Source of the DNA: Firmicutes bacterium UBA994
GTDB lineage: Bacteria > Bacillota > UBA994
NCBI GenBank assembly: GCA_002292025.1
Contig: DBBC01000068.1
Coordinates: forward strand, 1-6,474
Reading direction: 5' to 3'
Length of the DNA stretch: 6,474 nt
Part shown: in pieces, positions 1-5,773 of the stretch
Layout of the letters: every line of letters begins with the position of its first letter
Numbering within the stretch: the stretch's first letter is position 1
Position numbers and translations under genes: made by a program
Notes under the pieces: generated by a model
Databases searched by the model: none
Seen by the model: the letters and a program-made list of their open reading frames with translations, nothing else
What the model was told of the DNA's origin: nothing

Positions 1-1038
1 AGCCACAATAATAGAAATCGGGTACTCTCGACTTCCCTCTAGCCGCTCCATTTCCGCGGAGAAAAAAGCACGATTATAGACATCGGTCATCTGGTCGTGC
101 AGGCTAAGGTAGCGCAGCCGCTTCTCCGCTATAAGCCGCTCGCGCACATCTCTGACTACGGCAAATACCGCCTCTTGCCCCCGCCATTTGCCGCGGGTGG
201 AACGGGTCTCGACGTCTACTAGGGTGCCGTCCTTGGCAACTAACGGTACAGAACGCTCAGGAGGTTTGCCCTTCAGCACTTCCCCGATGTTCGCTTCTGC
301 CTCCTGCAGCGATTCCTGTGGGTGCAAGTCTAACGCAGGCCTGCCACTCAATTCATGCACGCTATAGCCTAAGGTAGTTTCAACCGAGCTGTTAACATGC
401 AGAATCCTTCCCTCGGCATCAAGGACGAACAGCATGTCCCCCATAGTGGTAACAAGGCGTGCCCAGTCCTCGTAGTTCTCCCACGTCTGTCTCTCCGCCT
501 CCAGTTGTTCGGTAATATCCGTGTAAACGGCGGCAAACTGCAGATATTTAGGCTGATAAGCTTGCACTTCAAAGTAACGGCCGTTATAGATGCGGGTAAA
601 GCGCCGCGACAAGCCATTTAACGCCACATCAGCATAGTCAGCATACTCCGTAGGCCAAACGGCCTGCTCTGACCCTACCAGCTGACGCCACCGCCTGCCC
701 AGCATTTCTGCGCGCGTAAGCCCAGACATTTTCTCATACGCGGGGTTTACCTCTAGGTAGCGGTAGTCGCACGGTTTACCTTCCGCGTCAAGTATAAGCT
801 CGCGCAAGGCCACGCCTTCGCGCATGCTGGTGTACAAAAGCTGAAACTGTTTTATCCCTTCCAGTGTTTGGGTAACTGCCCGGTTCAAACGCACCGCGAC
901 ATAAAGCACAAAAACCAGCGGGAGCACAAGCAGAAGTGCTCCCTGCGGCCAAAACGGCACGCCGCTTGCTACCAGCACAATCAATTCCAACGCCAGATAC
1001 ACAAGAAAACTACCCGCGATTAGTCGGCTTAAAGCCAC
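1..1038 (-). CDS. Membrane-anchored PAS-PAS-GGDEF signalling protein (C-terminus cut by window edge)
   Basis: An uninterrupted minus-strand frame gives 346 residues and runs off the left edge. Residues about 7-26 and 33-50 are hydrophobic and look like two membrane helices with no large extracytoplasmic domain. Two PAS-like domains follow: about 65-180, ending in VYTDITEQLEAER, and about 195-305, with FVLDAEGRILHVNSS near its start and AVVRDVRERLIAEKRL at its end; both ends are typical of the PAS-to-next-domain linker. Residues 311-346 (LSLHDQMTDVYNRAFF, then YPISIIVA) are the usual beginning of a GGDEF domain. The GG(D/E)EF signature itself lies outside the window, so diguanylate cyclase activity is inferred, and an HD-GYP or EAL domain could follow. 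GTG at 1038 is chosen because GGAGGGG lies a few bases upstream; the overlapping ATG at 1040 is out of frame and stops after three codons. A SigH-type promoter lies just upstream. Confidence 0.88.
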   Translation of the reverse strand, partial: MALSRLIAGSFLVYLALELIVLVASGVPFWPQGALLLVLPLVFVLYVAVRLNRAVTQTLEGIKQFQLLYTSMREGVALRELILDAEGKPCDYRYLEVNPAYEKMSGLTRAEMLGRRWRQLVGSEQAVWPTEYADYADVALNGLSRRFTRIYNGRYFEVQAYQPKYLQFAAVYTDITEQLEAERQTWENYEDWARLVTTMGDMLFVLDAEGRILHVNSSVETTLGYSVHELSGRPALDLHPQESLQEAEANIGEVLKGKPPERSVPLVAKDGTLVDVETRSTRGKWRGQEAVFAVVRDVRERLIAEKRLRYLSLHDQMTDVYNRAFFSAEMERLEGSREYPISIIVA

Positions 1039-1040
1039 AT

Positions 1041-1050
1041 AGTCCCCTCC
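1041..1050 (-). promoter_or_regulatory. Ribosome binding site deciding the GTG start of the PAS-GGDEF gene
   Basis: GGAGGGG on the minus strand (1044-1050) lies 5 nt before the GTG at 1038. It also lies only 3 nt before an out-of-frame ATG (1038-1040) that shares its last G with the GTG and would encode just three residues. Confidence 0.6.
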
Positions 1051-1073
1051 GCCATTCCCGCATGCTCCCCTCA

Positions 1074-1100
1074 ATTCGCGTACTTGCGCCGAATTCCTGC
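1074..1100 (-). promoter_or_regulatory. SigH-type promoter of the PAS-GGDEF gene
   Basis: On the minus strand GCAGGAATT (1092-1100) is followed after 11 nt by CGCGAATTG (1072-1080). The known SigH (Spo0H) consensus is RnAGGAwWW, 11-12 nt, RnnGAATww; only the first R of the -10 element is missed. Transcription would begin near 1067, leaving about 29 nt of leader that contains the GGAGGGG ribosome site. The 17 bases just upstream of the -35 element (1101-1117) are all A or T, like an UP element. The consensus match and spacing are seen directly; use by SigH is inferred. Confidence 0.7.
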
Positions 1101-1157
1101 ATTTTTAATTAAATTAACGCGACTACCTAGGCACCTCGTCATGCAAAGAGTTTCCAT

Positions 1158-1190
1158 CCACGAAGGACACGAAGCGCCACTAAGGAACAA
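1158..1190. repeat. Degenerate short tandem repeat of CACGAAGGA type
   Basis: Three imperfect units follow one another: CCACGAAGGA (1158-1167), CACGAAGCG (1168-1176) and CCACTAAGGA (1177-1186). It sits just after the deoD stop codon. Similar CCACGAAGGACACGAAG-like arrays occur in intergenic DNA of varied bacteria, from general memory only; no function is assigned here. No convincing rho-independent terminator for deoD was seen between 1101 and 1192. Confidence 0.45.
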
Positions 1191-1192
1191 CG

Positions 1193-1909
1193 CTACTCGC
1201 AGTCCGATACTAACTCTAGCGCAATCTCCACCATTTGATTAAAGGAGTTTTGCCGTTCTTCAGCCGTGGTGGCTTGGTGTGTGACCAGCGAATCGGACAC
1301 GGTGAGGATGCACAAGGCTTCCACCCCGGCCCGCGCGGCATTCATGTAGAGTGCCGCCGCTTCCATTTCTACTGCCAAGACGCCCATTTTCGCCCACTGT
1401 TTCCACGCGTCTTTGTCGTCGTCGTAGAATATATCAGAAGAAAGGATATTGCCGACTCTGACCTTGATGCCTTTTTGCTCCGCCACCTCCACCGCTTGCC
1501 TCAACAGACTCCAAGCAGCGCTCGGGGCATATGTCCCCGGCAATTTATATTGCCTTGCGTAGTTAGAATTAGTTGAGGCCGAGAGGCCAATGACAATGTC
1601 GCGCAGCTTAATATCAGCTTGAAAGGAACCGCACGAACCCACACGGATAAGCCTTTTTACTCCGTAGAAGTGGATCAGCTCATAGGAGTAGATGCCAATT
1701 GAGGGCACCCCCATGCCCGAGCCCATGACGGAAACAGGCTTTCCTAAATATGTGCCGGTATACCCCAGCATATTGCGCACCGCGTTAAATTGCATAACCC
1801 CCGTCAGATACCGCTCTGCGATGTACTTAGCGCGCAGCGGATCACCTGGCAGCAGAACTGTCTTGGCAATAACGCCGTTTGTGGCCCCAATATGTGGTGT
1901 TGGTTGCAT
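1193..1909 (-). CDS. deoD: Purine-nucleoside phosphorylase, DeoD type
   Basis: This cytoplasmic enzyme phosphorolyses purine (deoxy)nucleosides to the free base and (deoxy)ribose-1-phosphate in nucleoside salvage; the family is hexameric. The 238-residue product matches the usual length of about 235-240 and is recognisable throughout: TPHI near the N-terminus with H6, the phosphate-site motif GDPLRAK (G22, R26), R45, RVGSCGS (R89, S92), the nucleoside-site VEMEA (E181, M182, E183), and S205-D206 with D206 as catalytic acid and R219 in TTAEERQ as its partner. ATG 1909 is preferred over the in-frame GTG at 1921: AAGGAG (1921-1926) directly abuts and overlaps that GTG, giving no spacing, whereas it lies 11 nt before the ATG. 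The gene is divergent from the peptidase gene at 2030 and appears monocistronic. It lies downstream of no purine riboswitch that I could recognise. Confidence 0.96.
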   Translation of the reverse strand: MQPTPHIGATNGVIAKTVLLPGDPLRAKYIAERYLTGVMQFNAVRNMLGYTGTYLGKPVSVMGSGMGVPSIGIYSYELIHFYGVKRLIRVGSCGSFQADIKLRDIVIGLSASTNSNYARQYKLPGTYAPSAAWSLLRQAVEVAEQKGIKVRVGNILSSDIFYDDDKDAWKQWAKMGVLAVEMEAAALYMNAARAGVEALCILTVSDSLVTHQATTAEERQNSFNQMVEIALELVSDCE

Positions 1910-1954
1910 GTACTGTGTCACTCCTTATATTTGACTGCGCACATTAAGCGGGCT

Positions 1955-1984
1955 ATCATAGAGTTGGCGTAACTACTCTTTGAA
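1955..1984 (-). promoter_or_regulatory. deoD: Possible SigA-type promoter of deoD
   Basis: On the minus strand TTCAAA (1979-1984, 4 of 6 to TTGACA) is followed after 18 nt by TATGAT (1955-1960, 5 of 6 to TATAAT), about 46 nt before the deoD ATG. A direct repeat GCATTC-CG-GCATTC (1982-1995) overlaps the -35 element. This is a consensus match only. For the divergent gene on the plus strand no comparable promoter was found. Confidence 0.35.
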
Positions 1985-2029
1985 TGCCGGAATGCTTGGG
2001 CGATTACGAGTTAGCTATATCAGAAAGAG

Positions 2030-2827
2030 ATGGTGCCTGTGAGACGATTCGTAGTTTTACTTGCCGGGGCAGGTCTTTTAATGGCGTTAACAATCTTGCT
2101 GAGCGGCTGTACTCTCGGGGCGTCAGAGCAGGGTAACCCGCAGACTCTGCCACCTATCGTCACGGACGAGCCTTTGCCTTCCCCGCTGACGTTTCAGAAT
2201 ACCACCCGCATTGACGCATCCGGCCGCCAAATTGTCACCAACCCCGAGCACATTCTAGTACTGGTCAACAAGACTCGAAACCTGCCTCCCGATTTTGTGC
2301 CGGCGGACTTGGTTGCTCCACAAGTGCCCTTCCCTTTTACCGCACATGAACCACGCAGGTTTATGCGCGCCACGGCTGCGCTAGCCCTTGAGCAACTTTT
2401 TGCCGCCGCACACGCTGAGGGGCTTCATCCCTATGCGCTCTCCGGCTTTCGTAGCTTTGAACGACAGGCTGCGATTTTCGCCGCGCAAGTGGCGCGAGTG
2501 GGCGAAATAGAAGCCAACCGTACCGTCGCCCGCGCCGGCCAGAGTGAGCACCAGACGGGTCTGGCCATGGATATTACCAGCCGTGAAGTCGGGTTTACAC
2601 TGACCGTCAGCTTTGGCGCTACGCGCGAAGGGCAGTGGCTCGCCGCTAACTCTCACCGTTTTGGCTTTATCATTAGGTACCCGCAAGGTAAAGAACACAT
2701 CACGGGCTACAGCTATGAGCCTTGGCATATCCGCTACGTAGGGACAGAAGTAGCAGAGCTTCTCTTCACACGTAATCTTACCTTAGAGGAGTACTTTCAG
2801 CAACAATATGGGTTTGGCATTAACTGA
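2030..2827 (+). CDS. VanY/DacB-like D,D-carboxypeptidase lipoprotein (peptidase M15B)
   Basis: This is a zinc peptidase predicted to remove the terminal D-Ala from peptidoglycan stem peptides at the outer face of the membrane. Residues 1-27 form a lipoprotein signal: basic MVPVRR, a hydrophobic stretch, then the lipobox LSGC with C27 as the lipidated residue. Residues 28-105 are a low-complexity, proline-rich linker and a divergent N-terminal part. The M15 domain has SGFRSFERQ (138-146), SEHQTGLAMDI (172-182, zinc ligands H174 and D181) and EPWHIRYVG (230-238, general base E230 and third ligand H233), so all catalytic residues are present. Total length of 265 is normal. The start is uncertain: AAAGAG lies directly against ATG 2030, while in-frame GTG 2039 has 9-nt spacing and still leaves a full signal peptide. 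It converges on the oxidoreductase operon. An L,D-specificity (LdcB-like) cannot be excluded. Confidence 0.92.
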   Translation: MVPVRRFVVLLAGAGLLMALTILLSGCTLGASEQGNPQTLPPIVTDEPLPSPLTFQNTTRIDASGRQIVTNPEHILVLVNKTRNLPPDFVPADLVAPQVPFPFTAHEPRRFMRATAALALEQLFAAAHAEGLHPYALSGFRSFERQAAIFAAQVARVGEIEANRTVARAGQSEHQTGLAMDITSREVGFTLTVSFGATREGQWLAANSHRFGFIIRYPQGKEHITGYSYEPWHIRYVGTEVAELLFTRNLTLEEYFQQQYGFGIN

Positions 2828-2829
2828 AT

Positions 2830-2897
2830 CAAACAAAAAAAGCAAAAGCAAAAATCAAAAGAAAGCGAGGGATAGCCAGTAACTGGTACCCCCCGCT
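2830..2897 (-). terminator. Rho-independent terminator of the oxidoreductase operon
   Basis: An imperfect hairpin spans 2864-2897: AGCG/CGCT, GGG/CCC, TA/TA and CCAG/CTGG pair around a TAA loop, with two mismatches and one bulge. Read on the minus strand it is followed at 2863-2830 by a run rich in T (TTTCTTTTGATTTTTGC and onward). It lies only 7 nt beyond the delta stop codon. On the plus strand the tail after the stem (CTTGTCCT) is weak, so it serves the peptidase gene at best partly. Confidence 0.7.
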
Positions 2898-2903
2898 CTT
2901 GTC

Positions 2904-3098
2904 CTAGACATTCCCGACAGATAAGGCGTCCTTAGGGCAGACAGAAACGCACAACCCACAGCCCTTGCAGCGGGCCACATTTACAGACACCTTCTTTGTG
3001 TGCTTGAGAAAAGTAAAGACATTTGGATCCGGACACGCAACGATGCAAAGCTTGCACCCGATGCATTTGGGTTCGTCTACTTTGGCGGTTACGTACAC
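2904..3098 (-). CDS. porD: 2-oxoacid:ferredoxin oxidoreductase delta subunit, 2[4Fe-4S] ferredoxin
   Basis: The 64-residue product is almost entirely a double-cluster ferredoxin: C12-x2-C15-x2-C18-x3-C22-P and C44-x2-C47-x2-C50-x3-C54-P. Such delta subunits carry electrons from the catalytic core's cluster to soluble ferredoxin. It lacks the N-terminal extension usual in PorD proteins of about 80-105 residues, so it is near the minimum size. The last gene of the operon, it begins 15 nt after the gamma stop. GTG 3098 is chosen because AGGAGG (3109-3114) lies 10 nt upstream and begins in the gamma TGA stop, a coupled arrangement. Alone it would only be called a ferredoxin; the subunit role comes from context. 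Confidence 0.88.
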   Translation of the reverse strand: MYVTAKVDEPKCIGCKLCIVACPDPNVFTFLKHTKKVSVNVARCKGCGLCVSVCPKDALSVGNV

Positions 3099-3113
3099 AG
3101 CAACTATACCTCC

Positions 3114-3779
3114 TCAGAACGTGACTTCCTTGATAGTCGGCCCAGTGGCCTGCATGACAGCCATGTTTTGTTCCAGCAACTGGCTGATTTTTTCGTACTT
3201 GCTTTTGAGGGCGTCATCGAGCGCGGCGGTCGTAGCCGAGGCGACAAACTTACCTCCGCCAAAGCGCTCTGCCAGCGCGTCGGTGATACCCCGCCAAGAG
3301 ACGATATGCGTAACTTCCAGCAATGCGCCCAGCATTGCCATATTGGTGGCGAGGTCTGTTCCCCCTACTTCCAGTGCTAGTTTAGTGGCAGGGAAATAGT
3401 ACAGTTTGGCGTCTAGGAGTTTAAGAGCCTCACGCTCATCTTGGGACAACTCGGGAGGGACATCCCCATTGACCACCATCAGTCCTCCGGGCTGTAACCC
3501 GGCAAAGAAAGGCATGGTATAGCATTTGCCCAAGGAAATAACGTGCGGGTGGAAAATCATAATGATGTTAGGGAACAGAATTTCGCCGCGCTCAAAGATG
3601 CGACTGGGGCTGATACGCACATAGCTCTCGGCGGGAGCTAGGCGCTTTTCCGCGCCAAAGAAGGGGTTGACAGTGCTGACCAACCCGTCACGGGTGGCCG
3701 CAGCGCCGAGAATGTGCGCAGCCGTAACCACGCCCTGCCCACCGAGGCCGGACATGCGAATACTCGTCTTCTTAGTCAC
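3114..3779 (-). CDS. porG: 2-oxoacid:ferredoxin oxidoreductase gamma subunit
   Basis: This is the domain III subunit (POR/ketoisovalerate oxidoreductase catalytic domain family), which in related enzymes binds CoA. From the GTG at 3779 it has 221 residues. The glycine-rich GLGGQGVV stands at residues 11-18, and FFGAEKRLAPAESYVRIS follows at about 41-58, corresponding to the FGPE-RG-AP-A-RIS segment of pyruvate- and ketoisovalerate-type gamma subunits rather than the YGPE-RGG form of KorC. The C-terminal 35 residues are a helix-rich tail. GTG 3779 is preferred over the in-frame GTG 3788: the G-rich ribosome site (GAGGGGGG, 3788-3795) includes the latter but is 8 nt from the former. The chosen start overlaps the beta stop codon as GTGACTAA (3772-3779). 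Substrate is not settled. Confidence 0.88.
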   Translation of the reverse strand: MTKKTSIRMSGLGGQGVVTAAHILGAAATRDGLVSTVNPFFGAEKRLAPAESYVRISPSRIFERGEILFPNIIMIFHPHVISLGKCYTMPFFAGLQPGGLMVVNGDVPPELSQDEREALKLLDAKLYYFPATKLALEVGGTDLATNMAMLGALLEVTHIVSWRGITDALAERFGGGKFVASATTAALDDALKSKYEKISQLLEQNMAVMQATGPTIKEVTF

Positions 3780-4635
3780 GCTTGCCACCCCCCTCTATGG
3801 CCGCCAAGTAGGACTGTGCCTCCGGCGTGATAAACTCGCGTAGCGGATAGGTTTGGTCCTTTTCCTTTTGCTTGGCTTTGACTAGCGTCTCTTGCGGCTT
3901 AAACTTGTAGTTGGTCGGACAGGGGACAAAGATTTGCACGTAAGTGGGCCCAACTTCCCGCGCTACGAGGATGGCTCTGCGCACAGCTTTTTCTAGCTTG
4001 CGCGGCTGCACAGGCGTCACTGAGGCCACATAAGCACACCCAGACTCACGCGCAATTTCGGGGAGGGCAATCTTTTTGAACTTCTTGCCGGTAGGCGCCA
4101 TATTCAGCACGCAGCCCTCGGGGGACATGCCGCTCTCCTGACCGCCGGTGTTAGCGTAGGCTTCGTTGTCAAGCATAATTGTGGCCAGCTTTTCGCCGCG
4201 GAACCATGAATGCAGTACCATATCGAGGCCAATGTCGGCTGTCGCACCGTCGCCGGCCACGACCAAGACGTCCTTATGCTTGTCCGGGAAGCGCAGTGTA
4301 AGAGCACGCTTAAGACCGGTGGCCACGGCGTTTTGATTGCCGAACAGAGAGTGAATGTTCTGCAGCGCTATCTGTGGAAAGGCCAGCGAGCTGCAGCCAG
4401 TAGACCCAACAACAACTGTATCCTCCGGTGACGGCAAAGATGCCATAATCAGACGCACAGCTAAAGCTAGGCCGCAACCTGCACAGAGAGGATGTTCCTC
4501 GATTAGCTCCTTGAAGCTGCCTAAGTCGGCTACGCCATACCCTTTACCAAAGGGGCCGGACTGAACTAGCTCCACATACTCTGCCGGCATGACGTCCGCA
4601 AAGGCTGCGGTCATTTTAAGCATTGGCTTAGTCAC
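3772..4635 (-). CDS. porB: 2-oxoacid:ferredoxin oxidoreductase beta subunit (TPP-binding)
   Basis: This subunit binds thiamine diphosphate and the proximal [4Fe-4S] cluster. From the GTG at 4635 it has 287 residues. The cluster cysteines are C51 and C54 (LCAGCG), C81 (STGCSS) and C239 (VPCPTNY), the full set expected for the family. The TPP/Mg motif runs from GDGATADIG (128-136) to DNEAYANTGGQ (156-166). About 50 residues precede the first CxxC, which is longer than many beta subunits. GTG 4635 is chosen because AGGAGG (4643-4648) is 7 nt before it; the ATG at 4641 in the same frame is only 1 nt from that site. It overlaps the alpha gene by 8 nt (GTGACTAA, 4628-4635), and the same junction recurs at its own 3' end. 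It is clearly a POR/VOR/KOR superfamily member; substrate unknown. Confidence 0.93.
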   Translation of the reverse strand: MTKPMLKMTAAFADVMPAEYVELVQSGPFGKGYGVADLGSFKELIEEHPLCAGCGLALAVRLIMASLPSPEDTVVVGSTGCSSLAFPQIALQNIHSLFGNQNAVATGLKRALTLRFPDKHKDVLVVAGDGATADIGLDMVLHSWFRGEKLATIMLDNEAYANTGGQESGMSPEGCVLNMAPTGKKFKKIALPEIARESGCAYVASVTPVQPRKLEKAVRRAILVAREVGPTYVQIFVPCPTNYKFKPQETLVKAKQKEKDQTYPLREFITPEAQSYLAAIEGGGKRD

Positions 4636-5773
4636 GTGCATACCTCCTGATCTCGGCCAGAATGAGGTCTGGGGGCATTGTCATGCCGCCAAAAACTCTG
4701 GGGCCGGGCACTACGCAATCCGGGTTCTGCACCACATTGCGCACCTCACGGCTGAGCCAGCCCACGCGGTTAAATTCAGGGACAATCACAGCCTTGGCAT
4801 TGGCCGTCAACGCCCTTAGCTCATCACTTGGGAAGGGGCGCACGCTCTTAATCTTAATCAGACCGGCTTCAATACCCTCCTCACGTGCCATGGCAATAGC
4901 TTCACGGCCCTGACACACTGCGGTTCCGCCCGCCAAAACTAAGATATCGGCATGCTCGTTTTCTACCTCAATTAGGCCTCCTAAGTATTTGCGGATAAAA
5001 GGACGGGCCCGCTCCGCAGCGGCAAGCACCTCTTGCTGCCAAGAAGCGTGTGCGGCGTAACTCACGTAGTTGCTTTTCATAACAAAAGGATCACGCATTT
5101 GCCGAAACGGTACGTTTTCCATGTCGATCACCGGCACGGGCGCGCTGTAGGGCTTATACGGAGGCAGTTTAAGGTCGGGGGATGCCACGCGCACCCTGTC
5201 GCGAGTGTGGGTGACAAAGAAGCCGTCAGCAAAAACACCGACCGGGATATGCACCTCTGTCTGCTCAGCGATAATGAAGGCTTTGAGAATCATGTCATAA
5301 AGGTCTTGGGCATCCTCAGCGTGCAGCATAATCATGCCGGTGTCCAGCATATGGGCCATCTCAATGGTATCCGGTTGGATGGTGAGCGGGGAATTGATGC
5401 CGCGGGTGAAAAAGGCGCACACAATGGGAAGGCGAGCGCCAACCCAAGTGGGGAACATCTCTAGCGCGCGCATCGTGCCGGGACCGCCGGTGGCGGTAAA
5501 GACCCGCACACCGCCCATAGCCGCACCGGCTACTGAGGACATAACCGCAAACTCGTTTTCGCCGCGATAGTAGTCCTTGACATACCCTTCGGCGTAAATA
5601 TCGCCCACTAGGTGCATGCTTTCGGATTGCGGCGTAATCGGGTACGAAATCGCCATGTCAACATTACCCCGGCGCACGGCCTCCCGCACGGCTTCGCTGC
5701 CCGTGATGAACAGCTCCTCACGCGCCGCTTCCGTGAACAGGAACTCGGGGGTAACGACCCTTTGTTCCGGCAT
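4628..5773 (-). CDS. porA: 2-oxoacid:ferredoxin oxidoreductase alpha subunit
   Basis: Alpha supplies the PYR half of the TPP site and the 2-oxoacid pocket. The 381 residues have domain I at about 22-245 and the transketolase-C-like domain II at about 265-378. YPITP (44-48) keeps the substrate-contacting threonine T47; GENEF holds E74, the expected TPP N1' glutamate; and R124 in TRGINSP is at the position of the carboxylate-binding arginine of pyruvate oxidoreductases. The segment FTATGGPG (92-99) differs from FTATSSQG of typical PorA and is closer to the SGPG of other 2-oxoacid branches, and the pocket stretch QPDTIEM replaces the usual NIWNDHSD-like one. ATG 5773 has AAGGAGG (5782-5788) at 8-nt spacing and shares one base with the upstream stop (TGATG). 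Pyruvate is the default guess, but a branched or aromatic 2-oxoacid is possible. Confidence 0.9.
   Translation of the reverse strand: MPEQRVVTPEFLFTEAAREELFITGSEAVREAVRRGNVDMAISYPITPQSESMHLVGDIYAEGYVKDYYRGENEFAVMSSVAGAAMGGVRVFTATGGPGTMRALEMFPTWVGARLPIVCAFFTRGINSPLTIQPDTIEMAHMLDTGMIMLHAEDAQDLYDMILKAFIIAEQTEVHIPVGVFADGFFVTHTRDRVRVASPDLKLPPYKPYSAPVPVIDMENVPFRQMRDPFVMKSNYVSYAAHASWQQEVLAAAERARPFIRKYLGGLIEVENEHADILVLAGGTAVCQGREAIAMAREEGIEAGLIKIKSVRPFPSDELRALTANAKAVIVPEFNRVGWLSREVRNVVQNPDCVVPGPRVFGGMTMPPDLILAEIRRYARD
4643..4648 (-). promoter_or_regulatory. porB: Ribosome binding site deciding the GTG start of the beta gene
   Basis: AGGAGG lies in the last codons of alpha. It is 7 nt before the GTG at 4635 but only 1 nt before the in-frame ATG at 4641, so it favours the GTG and the 8-nt overlap. 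Confidence 0.7.

Noticed and set aside
397..621. Plus- and minus-strand open frames inside the PAS region
   Set aside because: The long minus-strand frame with clear PAS and GGDEF motifs explains this DNA; the others are shadows.
1105..1112. TTAATTAA palindrome as an operator
   Set aside because: It is simply part of a 17-nt A/T tract; the symmetry is expected in such a sequence.
1922..2029. Purine riboswitch or other RNA element before deoD
   Set aside because: No conserved three-way junction sequences or strong stems were recognised.
4628..5773. Assignment as oxalate oxidoreductase
   Set aside because: Alpha retains the YPITP threonine expected of ordinary 2-oxoacid enzymes, and gamma and delta are separate rather than fused, so the acetogen oxalate enzyme is not supported.
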